Origin: Sulfurimicrobium lacus
GTDB lineage: Bacteria > Pseudomonadota > Gammaproteobacteria > Burkholderiales > Sulfuricellaceae
Length of the DNA: 64,000 nt
Direction: 5' to 3'
Assembly (NCBI RefSeq): GCF_011764585.1
Contig: NZ_AP022853.1
Span: 3,071,501 to 3,135,500, forward strand
Below the pieces are notes generated by a model. It was not told where the DNA came from and searched no databases. It was given only the letters and a program-made list of their open reading frames with translations. The position numbers and the translations under genes were made by a program. Shown here piece after piece: positions 46,496 to 55,062 of this stretch (its first letter is position 1; each line of letters opens with the position of its first letter).

Positions 46496-47067
46496 GGCTG
46501 ACCGGCTTTCCTTGCGCCGGCATCCAGGCTTGCCGCGGCGAATTGCACCAGCGCGGCCAGACCGAGGTAAAGCGCAAGGGACGAGAGGGTGGCGGGGAAA
46601 TACCTCACCAGACGCGGGATGAATTCAGCCACGACGGGATCGGCGAAGCGACCGGAGAAGAAATAAAAGCCGCCGCTGGAGAACAGTTCGGCCAGCCCCG
46701 CGCCGCCCAGCGCGCAACCCAGCAACCACGGCAGCGCCGACCAGGACAGGCGGTGGTGCCGCGCGTAGACGCGGCCGGCCAGGAACAGGGCGGCATAGGC
46801 CGGGATGAGGAAGCCGTAGGCGGGCGAGACGCAGAAATCGCTCACCCCGCCCACGGTGATGGCGAGGTAATCGACCAGCGCCGCCTCCAGCATCAGCGCG
46901 GGCACGGCCCAGAAAGGTCGCAGGTAGATGCCGGCAAGGAAAAACACCGCCCACGAGGCATCCGGCAGGGCATGCAGCGTCGCCCAGTGATGGCTGCGGG
47001 TGAGGGCCATCAGCAGGGCGAGGGCGAGCCCGATAACGGCTTGTTGGCGGGAAATCAGGAACGACAT
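46492..47067 (-). CDS. integral membrane protein in cobalamin locus, probably corrinoid or cobalt transport
   Basis: 191 residues with about five to six hydrophobic helices (VIGLALALLMALTRS, SWAVFFLAGIYLRPFWAVPALML, FLIPAYAALFLAGRVYA, SALPWLLGCALGGAGLAELF, LSSLALYLGLAALVQF). It has the size and helix count of an ECF transporter S component but no motif that proves it. Its position directly after btuB and overlapping cobO suggests corrinoid uptake; that is inference from context. A terminal charged tail is present. Confidence 0.7.
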   Translation of the reverse strand: MSFLISRQQAVIGLALALLMALTRSHHWATLHALPDASWAVFFLAGIYLRPFWAVPALMLEAALVDYLAITVGGVSDFCVSPAYGFLIPAYAALFLAGRVYARHHRLSWSALPWLLGCALGGAGLAELFSSGGFYFFSGRFADPVVAEFIPRLVRYFPATLSSLALYLGLAALVQFAAASLDAGARKAGQP

Positions 47068-47127
47068 TGCAGACTCCTTAATTTGGCAAGTTAATCATAT
47101 CCGTCACTTGCAAGCGAGGTAGCGGAA

Positions 47128-49116
47128 TTACTTGAAGTCATAGCCGACCGTAAGCGCGAAGCTGCGTCCATCCGCCGGATAGTAGAAGTAATTAGGCGGC
47201 GTCAGGTAGGACGCGTAGCCGGCGTAGGCTGCATAGCGCTTATCGAGGGCGTTGAGGAGACGCGCCGTGACCTTCCATGGCTTCATATCCCAGGCCGCAA
47301 GCAGATCGAGGGTGGCGTAACCGGCGAGGTTGCCGCGTGAGTTGCTGAAATCACCGCTGTAAATGCGCTCACCGACGGCGTTGGCCACAGCGCTGTAACT
47401 GCCCGCGGAACCTGTGTCCCAGGTCAGTTGCAGGCTCGCCTTGTTGCGGGGAACGATGGGTACCCGCTTGCCGGCGTAAGGCCCGTCACGGAACTCGGCG
47501 TCGCTATAGGCGTAGGCGAGGCGCGTTTTGAACCGCTCGCTGATCTGCCAGTCCACCTCGGCTTCCAGCCCCTGGCGACGGGTCGGATCGAAGTTGACGT
47601 TAGCGCCGGCAGAATTGTCGTAGCCGATCTCGTCCGTCATGTCCAGGCGATAGATGGCGCCTCGCAGCTTGACCGGTCCGGCGTTCACGCTGCCGCCGAG
47701 CTCGTGCAGCGTGCCCTGCTGCGGCCGCAGATCGCCTGCAAATACCGGCGCATAGGTAACGAGGTCCAGGCCGAACAGCTCGTCGGTGTTGGCGAAGCGA
47801 AAGGTGCGCCCCGTTTTGCCGTAGACCCGCCAGCCCTGGCCGTCGTAGCTGGCACCCAGGTCGTAGGCGTTGCGCGTGCGCGTGGCGCTGCCATCCATGG
47901 TGGGGGTGAACCAGGATGCGTAAGCGTCCTGGTGGGCGCGCTGCTCCATGCGCTGGCTGCGCCCGCCGAGCGTGACGGTCCAGGCTGAGGTCAAGGCGGT
48001 GGAGTTCTGGAAGTAGGCGGCGCTGCTGGTCTGCGTTGCCCATTGGACAGGCGCAGCCGAAGAGCGCGCATCGACCCTGCCGTCGTAATAATCGATGCCG
48101 ACCACCGTCTCGCTGGCGAGTCCGCCGAGACCGTGGCGCACGCGCAGGCGGGGTGTCACTGACTGAGTGTGGTTGTCCCGGTCGTAGACGCTGCCCCAGG
48201 AAACCGTGTCCCAGTGCTGAGACGAATGCTCGTCCGACACCTCAGCCTCCAACGTCACCGCATCGGATATCTGTATTTTTACCCCGGGGCGCAGGCGGTA
48301 CCCGCTACGGCTTTGGGTGTCGAGGGGCGTCCGCGTGCTGCGCGGATCGGCCCGGTATGCATCGGGCAGCAGGTAGCCGGGCAGGCCCGAGGATTCCTTG
48401 TAGGCTGCGTAGTCGAGGGCGACTTCACCCTTTTCAAGGTAGAAGCCGGCGCGACCGGAGAGCGATTGCTGGTCCTGCTGGCTATTGCGGCGCCAGCCGT
48501 CGGACGAGGCGCCGTGCGCGAAAATATTGGCGTAACCGGTGTCGCTGCCTCCGCCGGCGGAGGCGTCCAGGCTGCGATAGCCATAACTGCCCGCGCTGGC
48601 CGAAACGGAGGCGCGCCGCGCGCCGGATTTGTCGGTGATGATATTGATGACGCCGCCACTGGCGCGGTCTCCGTAAAGCACAGTGCCGGCGCCCCGCTGG
48701 ATCTCGATGCGCTGAATGCCGCTCAGCGGGACGGTCGACCAGTTGATGTTTCCGCCGTCAATTGGATTAAGCCGCTGGCCGTCGAGCAGAACAAGGGTAT
48801 TGCTGGCGGCGGAATCGCCAAAGCCGCGCAGGTCCACTGTAGCGTCGATGCCCATTTGGCCATACAGCGGCCGCACGTCGATGCCAGCCCGGGTTTTGAG
48901 GATATCTGGCAAATCGAGGGCGGGCGAGTTGCGGATTTCATCGCCGCTGATAACGCTGATATTGGCCGGTACGCGCGACTGAGCATCGAAGCGTGTCGCG
49001 GTGACGATAATTTCATCCCCGAAATAATGGGGAATTTCCTCGGCGGAAGCCGCGGGCGCCAGGATGGCAAGAGTGATCAGGCTGAGATTGCAGGTGTGTT
49101 TCATCAGGATTTCCAT
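47128..49116 (-). CDS. btuB: TonB-dependent outer-membrane receptor, BtuB-like
   Basis: 662 residues. A signal peptide (LSLITLAILAPAASA) is followed by a TonB-box-like stretch (DEIIVTATRFDA), a plug domain (VDLRGFGDSAASNTLVLLDGQRLN, GAGTVLYGDRASGGVINIIT) and a 22-strand-type barrel ending FALTVGYDFK. The cobalamin riboswitch directly upstream and the operon content assign it to corrinoid uptake. A second in-frame ATG at 49104 is equally possible as start. It heads the reverse-strand cobalamin locus. Confidence 0.92.
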   Translation of the reverse strand: MEILMKHTCNLSLITLAILAPAASAEEIPHYFGDEIIVTATRFDAQSRVPANISVISGDEIRNSPALDLPDILKTRAGIDVRPLYGQMGIDATVDLRGFGDSAASNTLVLLDGQRLNPIDGGNINWSTVPLSGIQRIEIQRGAGTVLYGDRASGGVINIITDKSGARRASVSASAGSYGYRSLDASAGGGSDTGYANIFAHGASSDGWRRNSQQDQQSLSGRAGFYLEKGEVALDYAAYKESSGLPGYLLPDAYRADPRSTRTPLDTQSRSGYRLRPGVKIQISDAVTLEAEVSDEHSSQHWDTVSWGSVYDRDNHTQSVTPRLRVRHGLGGLASETVVGIDYYDGRVDARSSAAPVQWATQTSSAAYFQNSTALTSAWTVTLGGRSQRMEQRAHQDAYASWFTPTMDGSATRTRNAYDLGASYDGQGWRVYGKTGRTFRFANTDELFGLDLVTYAPVFAGDLRPQQGTLHELGGSVNAGPVKLRGAIYRLDMTDEIGYDNSAGANVNFDPTRRQGLEAEVDWQISERFKTRLAYAYSDAEFRDGPYAGKRVPIVPRNKASLQLTWDTGSAGSYSAVANAVGERIYSGDFSNSRGNLAGYATLDLLAAWDMKPWKVTARLLNALDKRYAAYAGYASYLTPPNYFYYPADGRSFALTVGYDFK

Positions 49117-49219
49117 AATTCCGGCGAGCGTCCCCGCAGGCCGTTATTTTCAAATAATGGAAACACCCCGGAATGGCACAAGGCCAAGCTGGCTAACCGT
49201 CACCCCGCGGCATTTCCAC

Positions 49220-49418
49220 TTCCTGTTCCAGGCCGGTCTCCGGGCTCGCAAGTCTTGACGTATCGCCTTCCCATGTTTGCACACAGTGGCTGGTTGATAC
49301 GCCCGCACTCGCTTACCGTTGCGGGGGCAGCATCGGCTTGATCCGCCCTGAGGCAGACTCACCGATTTCCCGTTTAACTCCTGCGCCGGATGGCGGCAGG
49401 GGCACCTGAAACGGGGTG
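49220..49418 (-). promoter_or_regulatory. cobalamin (adenosylcobalamin) riboswitch
   Basis: Read on the reverse strand the leader shows, in order, GGTGCC near the 5' end, GAGTTAAACGGGAA, the CCCCCGCAACGGTAA core, the B12-box part GCCACTG in CAGCCACTGTG, GGGAAGGCG and the closing AGCCCGGAGACCGGCC. These are the conserved blocks of the class I cobalamin riboswitch. About 100 bases lie between it and the btuB start, room for an expression platform that hides the ribosome site or forms a terminator. High adenosylcobalamin should lower expression of btuB and the linked cob genes. Confidence 0.93.
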
Positions 49419-49419
49419 T

Positions 49420-49428
49420 ATTTTAGCA
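49420..49428 (-). promoter_or_regulatory. putative extended -10 promoter of the cobalamin locus
   Basis: On the reverse strand TGCTAAAAT lies just upstream of the first conserved riboswitch block, matching an extended -10 (TGnTAnnnT). No good -35 is seen at the expected spacing. Start of transcription would fall at about 49413, consistent with the riboswitch 5' end. Confidence 0.5.
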
Positions 49429-49554
49429 TGGGGGAAGAGGGAACGGATTTGGATGCGTTTCAGCAGGGTTGTTTTCCCGCCTCCAAGCAAAATTTTGGGC
49501 CGTGTGGGCGCGTCATGGCTGCCGCATAACTGGCGAACAGGGCACCACGTGCAC

Positions 49555-50331
49555 TCACCGCCCGGACAACGCCAGCGACGCCTGTCCGCCGGCCCGCAAC
49601 ACGTTTTCCCCCGGCGCAAACAACACTTCCAGCGCGTATAGCGGCGATCCGTTCTTGTCGCGCGCCGCGGGCTCCAGGCCGAGCAGGGTGATTCTGCCGC
49701 GGAAGTGCAACTGGCCGACGGAGACGTTCACTTCCCCGCCGACTTTCAGGCTGTTCAGCTGGTCTTCGCCCACCTGGGCGTGGGCGATCATTTCTCCGGC
49801 CTTGGCCAGCGCCAGCAAAGCCTGCGGTTGCAAGCCCGCCGCCACGGCCTGGCCCGGTTCTGCCATACGCGCCACGATCAGCGCATCGAAGGGTGCGCGC
49901 AGCACGCTGTCGGCACGGTTCTTCGCTTCCTGCTTGTAGCGCGCCTGGGCTTCCCGGAACTGAGCCGCCGCCCTTGCATTGCGCAATTTGGCCTGGTCCA
50001 GTTCGGTGGTGGAAATCACGCTGCGGTCGTATAGCTCCTGCACGCGCTTCAGGTCGCGCTGCGCCTCGGCGGCCTCGTCCTTCTGGCGCGCCACGGCGGC
50101 GGCGGCCTCCTCGGCGCGCGCGGCATAGATGCGGTCATCGAGCTGCAGCAGTGACTGGCCTTTCTTGACGCGGTCTCCCGGCTTCACGTTCACCGTTTGC
50201 ACCACGCCCGAAACCGGATTGGAGAGCTCCACCCGCTGCGACCACTGCAGCACGGCGGGCACCTCTGCCGCCTGGGCCGCAGCGGCAGCCAGCCAGGTTG
50301 CCATCAAAACAAGCATGAGGCTGCGCTTCAT
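49555..50331 (-). CDS. efflux periplasmic adaptor (HlyD/RND type)
   Basis: 258 residues, compact for this family. A signal peptide (MLVLMATWLAAAAAQA) is followed by a lipoyl half (SGVVQTVNVKPGDRVKKGQSLLQLD), a short Ala/Glu/Arg-rich hairpin, the second half (APFDALIVARMAEPGQAV) and a beta-barrel. The ATG at 50331 is chosen for the signal peptide. It pairs with the TolC-like gene upstream but no pump gene is nearby, so the inner-membrane partner is unknown. Confidence 0.85.
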   Translation of the reverse strand: MKRSLMLVLMATWLAAAAAQAAEVPAVLQWSQRVELSNPVSGVVQTVNVKPGDRVKKGQSLLQLDDRIYAARAEEAAAAVARQKDEAAEAQRDLKRVQELYDRSVISTTELDQAKLRNARAAAQFREAQARYKQEAKNRADSVLRAPFDALIVARMAEPGQAVAAGLQPQALLALAKAGEMIAHAQVGEDQLNSLKVGGEVNVSVGQLHFRGRITLLGLEPAARDKNGSPLYALEVLFAPGENVLRAGGQASLALSGR

Positions 50332-50335
50332 GCTT

Positions 50336-50397
50336 GTTTCCCTCACCCCTTCCCTCTCCCATAAATGGGCGAGGGGGACGAAGTGTCGCTGCGCGAC
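50336..50397 (-). repeat. REP-like palindromic repeat, copy 3
   Basis: Reverse complement of the plan seen at 10428-10482 and 43953-44010: GTTTCCCTCACC...CCCTCTCCC...GGGCGAGGGGGAC...GTCGCTGCGCGAC. It lies between the TolC-like gene and the adaptor gene. Confidence 0.72.
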
Positions 50398-50417
50398 CGT
50401 CACGATCAGCCATCGTT

Positions 50418-51722
50418 TCATTTCGTTTGCTCCTTGTTTTCCCCGGCCGTCTTATCCCCGGCGACTTTTTCCAGGGGCTGGCCCAGCAGCGCCTCCAGTC
50501 TGGCGAAGGCCAGGGCGAGCCGGTATTCGGTCTGGCGCTCGTGCAGCTTGGCGGCCATGGTCGCCGCCATGGAATCGCCGAGATTGGTTTTCAGCTCCAT
50601 CTCGTACTGGCCGCGCGCGCGCTCCAGCGCCAGATCGCGGTAGTCGGTGTTCTTCTTCGCCGCAGTGCGCGCGGTGCGCTGCAGCTCGCCGATTTCGAGC
50701 CAGGTTTCCAGCAGCGTCTGCTCCAGGTCGAGGCTCAATTTCTCGCTTTCCGCCTGCAGGCGCTGGAATTGCGCCTGCTCCCGCGCCATCTGCGCGTTCA
50801 CCCGGTTGCCGGTATATAACGGCCAGGTCAGCACCACGCCGCCCCGCAGGTTGTCCCGCGTGGACGCTTCGCGGCTGTAGTCGGCGGCCTCCAGTTCGAG
50901 ATCGAGCGCCGGCGATTTTTCGGCGCGCACCGCCTCGATGCGCTGGGTTGCCGCCGCGAGCTGGGCGCGCAGCGCGGCAAGGCGCGGGTTGGAGGTGCGC
51001 AGCAGCGGCAGCAGCTGTTCGTATTCGGGCAAGGGACGATTATTGCCAACCAGGTCGGGATCGGTCAGGTCGGCAGACAGCCGTCCGGAGCGGTTCATGG
51101 CGTTGGCCAGCTGGGCGCGGGCCAGGCGCTGGCGTGCCTGGGCGGCATTGCGCTTGACCAGCCACTCCTGGTAGGCGGACTCCAGTTCGGCCACGTCGGC
51201 GGCAGCGAGCTGACCCGCGGCGAGGCGGTCGCGGGCGTTGTCGAAATTGACGTAGGCGACGGCCATGTATTCGTTGTCGCTGGCGTATTGCAGGTCGGCC
51301 AGCAACACGTCGAAAAAGCGCGCCATGATGTCGAGGCGCCGCCGCGCGCGGACGTCCAGCAGGCTGGCCGCGCGCGCTTCGAGCAGCGAATCGGCCGCCT
51401 GGGTGGCGAGGGCGGTGCGGCCGAAGTCGTAGAGCGATTTGCGCGCATTGAGCTTGAAGCTGTTGTCGCTCACGGCATCCGGCCCGGTGGTCGGCCTGGC
51501 CTGGCGCAGGCCGGCTTCGAGGCTGAGGTTCCAGTCGCTGCGCGCGGCGGCGAGGTCGCGATCGGCCGCCGCCACGGCCTGATCGGCCACGGCCAGGGCG
51601 AGATCGGGGTGGGCCTCCTGCGCCGCCGCCAACGCCTGATCGAGGGTCAACGCCGCGGCACTTGCGGCATGCGACGATAGGCTGGCGAACGATAGCAGCA
51701 CGGCCAGCACGACCGACCTCAT
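50418..51722 (-). CDS. TolC-family outer-membrane efflux channel
   Basis: 434 residues with a signal peptide (VVLAVLLSFASLSSHA). The two repeated OEP halves are visible: LTLDQALAAAQEAHPDLALAVADQAV with SLYDFGRT, and LPLLRTSNPRLAALRAQLAAATQRIEAVRAE with GGVVLTWPLYTGNR, each rich in long Ala/Arg/Gln helices. It should form a trimeric outer-membrane duct. The ATG at 51722 overlaps the thioredoxin-like gene by 4 bases. The frame stays open upstream but that part is antisense to nothing conserved and is not counted. Confidence 0.92.
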   Translation of the reverse strand: MRSVVLAVLLSFASLSSHAASAAALTLDQALAAAQEAHPDLALAVADQAVAAADRDLAAARSDWNLSLEAGLRQARPTTGPDAVSDNSFKLNARKSLYDFGRTALATQAADSLLEARAASLLDVRARRRLDIMARFFDVLLADLQYASDNEYMAVAYVNFDNARDRLAAGQLAAADVAELESAYQEWLVKRNAAQARQRLARAQLANAMNRSGRLSADLTDPDLVGNNRPLPEYEQLLPLLRTSNPRLAALRAQLAAATQRIEAVRAEKSPALDLELEAADYSREASTRDNLRGGVVLTWPLYTGNRVNAQMAREQAQFQRLQAESEKLSLDLEQTLLETWLEIGELQRTARTAAKKNTDYRDLALERARGQYEMELKTNLGDSMAATMAAKLHERQTEYRLALAFARLEALLGQPLEKVAGDKTAGENKEQTK

Positions 51723-52234
51723 TGCACAACCTGTTGCTTGTACTTGGCAAAAGGCATGGTTTTGTATGCGCCGTCGACGACGTAGCGGCCCAGCGCCATG
51801 AATTCCTTCACGTCCTTGGCTGCGCCGGTAAAGCGCGTGAGCGGCTGGCCGGAGAGGTCGAAAAAGATGAATGCCGGCGTGGCGCGCACGCGGTGCTCGA
51901 GGGCGAACTTCTTCTCCGTGGTTTCCTTGCCGGAAAAGTCCACCAGAGCGTTGGAGCCCTCGGTGTCGACGCTGAAAACCAGGAAATGCTTGCGGTAATA
52001 GTCCTGCACTTCCGACTGGTTGAGGATGGTCTCTTTCATGCGGTGGCAGAAGGGGCACTCTTCCATCTCGAACATCAGCAGGATGCCTTGCTTGCCTCCC
52101 TTTTTCGCCGTGTCCAGCTCGGCCTTGAAATCGCCCAGATGCTGATCGAAGAAATACTGTTGCACGTCGCGCGTCTCCGCCCGAGCGGCGAATGCGCACA
52201 GGCACAGCATCAGCACCAGCAGGAATTTGGCCAT
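51719..52234 (-). CDS. exported thioredoxin-fold protein with CPFC motif
   Basis: 171 residues with a signal peptide (KFLLVLMLCLCAFAARA). The thioredoxin fold is shown by ILLMFEMEECPFCHRM with the redox pair in CPFC, LVFSVDTEG, and the cis-Pro stretch RVRATPAFIFFD. This resembles SoxW-type or DsbD-linked periplasmic thioredoxins that reduce disulfides. It lies between a TlpA-like gene and the TolC-like gene and overlaps the latter by 4 bases. The specific partner is not known. Confidence 0.88.
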   Translation of the reverse strand: MAKFLLVLMLCLCAFAARAETRDVQQYFFDQHLGDFKAELDTAKKGGKQGILLMFEMEECPFCHRMKETILNQSEVQDYYRKHFLVFSVDTEGSNALVDFSGKETTEKKFALEHRVRATPAFIFFDLSGQPLTRFTGAAKDVKEFMALGRYVVDGAYKTMPFAKYKQQVVQ

Positions 52235-52248
52235 GCCGCTCACCTCAC

Positions 52249-52719
52249 CTATTTTTTCGCTTTAATATAGTTTTCTATCGCCTTGCGCGTGAGAGCGCCG
52301 ACGTTATAGGCCACGATCTTGCCCTGCGGGTTGAACAGGTAGGTGGTCGGCAAGCCGTTCACCGCGCCCACCTGGGCGGCCGATTCGTAAGTGCCGAGAA
52401 TTATCGGGTAGGTGATGAACATCTGGTCGGCGAACTCCTTCACCTGCTGGGGGCTGCGGTAATCCAGCGCCACGCCCAGCACCACCAGGTCCTTGTCCTT
52501 GTGCTTGTCGTGCAGCGCAATCAGGTCGGGAATTTCTTCCAGGCAGGGCGGACACCAGGTCGCCCAGAAATTAACCAGCACCCATTTGCCTTTGTAACCG
52601 TCCAGGGTGTGCTTCTTCCCCTGCGTGTCCTGGAACGAAAACCCGGCCGCGGACGCCAGCGTGGAGAGGCTCAGCAGGACGACTGCGAGGATGGCGCGCA
52701 ACGACATCTTAGTGGCCAT
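52249..52719 (-). CDS. TlpA-like thiol-disulfide oxidoreductase
   Basis: 156 residues. A signal peptide (LRAILAVVLLSLSTLASA) precedes the redoxin core WVLVNFWATWCPPCLEEIPDL with the CPPC motif, then VVLGVALDYR and GLPTTYLFNPQGKIV with the cis-Pro. Proteins of this type reduce cytochrome c apoproteins or keep periplasmic thiols reduced. The ATG at 52719 lies inside the end of the YqhA gene (11-bp overlap). Two thioredoxin-fold genes in a row suggest a shared periplasmic redox job. Confidence 0.92.
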   Translation of the reverse strand: MATKMSLRAILAVVLLSLSTLASAAGFSFQDTQGKKHTLDGYKGKWVLVNFWATWCPPCLEEIPDLIALHDKHKDKDLVVLGVALDYRSPQQVKEFADQMFITYPIILGTYESAAQVGAVNGLPTTYLFNPQGKIVAYNVGALTRKAIENYIKAKK

Positions 52720-53290
52720 GTTTATCACCCCCCTTCTCTTCCTCGTGTTTTTCGCCGCCATGCGAAGAGTCGGCCGCATGAGTCAGGTACAGCGCCAGGC
52801 CGATCAGCGCCAGGCTGCCGCCGAGGTAGAGCAGGTCCAGCGTGGTCTTCATTTCCATCTTGAGCGCCTGTTCGAACAGGGTGACGATGAGGATCATCAG
52901 GATCACCTTGGCAAGGCGGGCTTTCAGGTCGTCCAGGCTTTCGATCACCAGGATCTTGCTCGATGTCTTGCTGCCATGCGCCTCGTCGATGTCGCTGATA
53001 AACAGTTCGTACATGCCGAGGGAGAATATCAGCATCACCGTCGCCAGCAGGTAGCCGTCGACCACCTCGACGATGTGGGTGATGGTTTCGTCGTGCAGCA
53101 CCTTGCGCGCGTCGACGGCCAGGCTCGGGTCGGCGTAGTGAAAGATGTGCGCGATGAGATAGACCACGTCGACCGTGGCCATGTAGAAAATCGCAAATCC
53201 GGCCGCCATGCTGGCGATCACCGCGAACAGCACGACATAGCGGCTGCGCCACAGCGCACCTTCAAACAGTTTTTCGAGCAGACTCATCAT
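52709..53290 (-). CDS. YqhA/UPF0114 family inner-membrane protein
   Basis: 193 residues with about four membrane helices (VVLFAVIASMAAGFAIFYMA, YLLATVMLIFSLGMYELFIS, VILMILIVTLFEQAL, GGSLALIGLALYLTH). FSLGMYELFISDID is the signature of UPF0114. Function is unknown in the family. The C-terminus is an unusual His/Glu/Lys-rich tail (HGGEKHEEEKGGDKHGH) that could bind metal. It leads the reverse-strand group that ends at the adaptor gene. Confidence 0.88.
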   Translation of the reverse strand: MMSLLEKLFEGALWRSRYVVLFAVIASMAAGFAIFYMATVDVVYLIAHIFHYADPSLAVDARKVLHDETITHIVEVVDGYLLATVMLIFSLGMYELFISDIDEAHGSKTSSKILVIESLDDLKARLAKVILMILIVTLFEQALKMEMKTTLDLLYLGGSLALIGLALYLTHAADSSHGGEKHEEEKGGDKHGH

Positions 53291-53448
53291 GTATTAATTA
53301 CCTGGACCAGAAGGGAAATGCGGGCAATCCCGGAGAATTGAGTTATATCGGCCATTTTACGCGGTTTAAATGTTTTACAAACCGGGTAATAGTTTCTAGA
53401 ATCAATGCTGATAACACATAAAAACAGCAGGCTGGGAAATACGCCATC

Positions 53449-55062
53449 ATGACCATCAAACTTTCCGTACCCGCGCCGGAACAGAATTTAACCGTAGAAA
53501 CACATCCCAAGCAAGTCGCCGAGTGGCTGGAGGCGCTGCCGCTCACCAATCTGAACGAGGCTTCACGCGCTATTCTGGACACGCTGAGCGCGATGAACCG
53601 CAGCAAGGTCGCGGAGGACACCCGCCTAAAATTGCTCGAGCTTTACCGCGCCAGCATCACCAACCTGATGCCGTCACTGGAACAACAATACTCCGGCCAG
53701 CCCTTGCCGCTGCCGGAAAAAAGCCGTCACATGGCCGCCCAGGCGCGCCAGTTGCACACGGAACTGGCTTATGGATACAAGATCATCCTGCTCGAACACG
53801 CCGGCAAACGCCTTAATTTCGGCAGCAACAAGCAACTGCCGCTGGTGGCGGAACGCGCCATTGCCAGCCTGGGACAAATGCTGGTGGTGTGCTACCAGAC
53901 CTACGCACCGACCCCTGCCGGCGTATGGGCGGAAATGCACACCCTGTTCATGTACGCCGTGGAACAGGGCATACAGGATGAACCCGTACTCAACGCGGAA
54001 CAGCAAAGCAGCGTCAACCTGGCCTACAAGCAGGCCCTGCTGCTGGCACTGCTCGACCCTTATCGCCTGATGCAGGGCGAAGTCAACAAGGTGCTGGAAT
54101 ACCTCGCCAGCTTCGGCGGCCACGCCCATTTGCAACCGCTGATGCAGACCAGCAGTCCTTCCGGCTTTTTCCTGGTGCGCCTCGACAGCGACAAGCCGCC
54201 ACGCGCCCTGGCCCATGACTCCACCGTCATCGACGCGCGTACCGACATCCTGCTCAACACCATAGAACTGGCGCGCCTGTTGCACCAGCAGATTCAGCGC
54301 CTGGAAGCCGGCGTCAATCCGAAATCGCTGCTGCTGCCCGTCAGCGCCAACGATTTCGGCTTCCCGAACCTGCTGCGGCGCATGCTCAAGCATTGGGGCA
54401 TCGCCCCCAAGCGGCTGTTCAACAGGATGCAGAACAGCGCCCGTATGGACATCTGCGCCGGCATCCGCGCCATCCACTACTTCCTTAGCGGCGAAAGCGC
54501 TTCAAACGCCGACAATCAGCCGGACAGCCCGGGAATCCAGGGGCAGAATACGGAAATCACGCTGGAACTGGCGGACTCGCCGTTCGACAAGACCAGCCAC
54601 CAGACCTACGTATCGAAAAACTGGCTGATCATCAACGAAAGCGCCGGCGGCTTGGCGCTCTCCAAGGACCCCAAGACCGATGCCCAGGTGCGGGTCGGGG
54701 AAATCATCGGCCTGCGCCCGGAGAGCAACGAAGCCTGGAACATCGGCGTGGTGCGCTGGGTGAGCAGCGAAAACCCCAACCACCTGCAGCTCGGTGCCCA
54801 GATGCTCGCGCCGACCGCAACACCTGCGCTGATCCGTCCGGTGATCGCCAGCATCGGCACGCTTTTCCAGCCGGCGCTGCTGCTGCCGGAAATTCCCGCG
54901 CTCAAGCAGCCTGCCACCCTGCTGGCGCTGCGCGGCAGCTTCGCTCCGCAGCGCGAATTCATGGTCGAAGGCATGGGCCGTCCGCAAAACATACGCGCCA
55001 CCAAGCTGCTGGAACAGTCCGCCACCTTCGATCTATTCGAGTTCGCGCACATTCATCCCTAA
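53449..55062 (+). CDS. PilZ-like C-terminal domain protein, paralogue 1
   Basis: 537 residues, soluble. The first 370 residues are helical (LPLTNLNEASRAILDTLSAMNR, AYGYKIILLEHAG). The last 150 contain a PilZ-like strand set: WLIINESAGGLALS, GEIIGLR and WNIGVVRWVSS...LQLGAQML. The N(E)S..G motif resembles the second c-di-GMP-binding motif of PilZ, but a clear RxxxR is not seen before it. A second copy of the same layout lies at 58249-59850. It may be a c-di-GMP effector; that is inference. Its stop overlaps that of the convergent yihY gene by 4 bases. Confidence 0.75.
   Translation: MTIKLSVPAPEQNLTVETHPKQVAEWLEALPLTNLNEASRAILDTLSAMNRSKVAEDTRLKLLELYRASITNLMPSLEQQYSGQPLPLPEKSRHMAAQARQLHTELAYGYKIILLEHAGKRLNFGSNKQLPLVAERAIASLGQMLVVCYQTYAPTPAGVWAEMHTLFMYAVEQGIQDEPVLNAEQQSSVNLAYKQALLLALLDPYRLMQGEVNKVLEYLASFGGHAHLQPLMQTSSPSGFFLVRLDSDKPPRALAHDSTVIDARTDILLNTIELARLLHQQIQRLEAGVNPKSLLLPVSANDFGFPNLLRRMLKHWGIAPKRLFNRMQNSARMDICAGIRAIHYFLSGESASNADNQPDSPGIQGQNTEITLELADSPFDKTSHQTYVSKNWLIINESAGGLALSKDPKTDAQVRVGEIIGLRPESNEAWNIGVVRWVSSENPNHLQLGAQMLAPTATPALIRPVIASIGTLFQPALLLPEIPALKQPATLLALRGSFAPQREFMVEGMGRPQNIRATKLLEQSATFDLFEFAHIHP

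Noticed and set aside
45897-46577. Upstream extension of cobU to about 400 codons
   Set aside because: The P-loop at the ATG at 45896 is the family N-terminus, and the extension only shadows cobO.
51723-52205. Upstream extension of the TolC-like gene
   Set aside because: The frame stays open but overlaps the thioredoxin-like gene in another frame; the signal peptide at the ATG at 51722 marks the true start.
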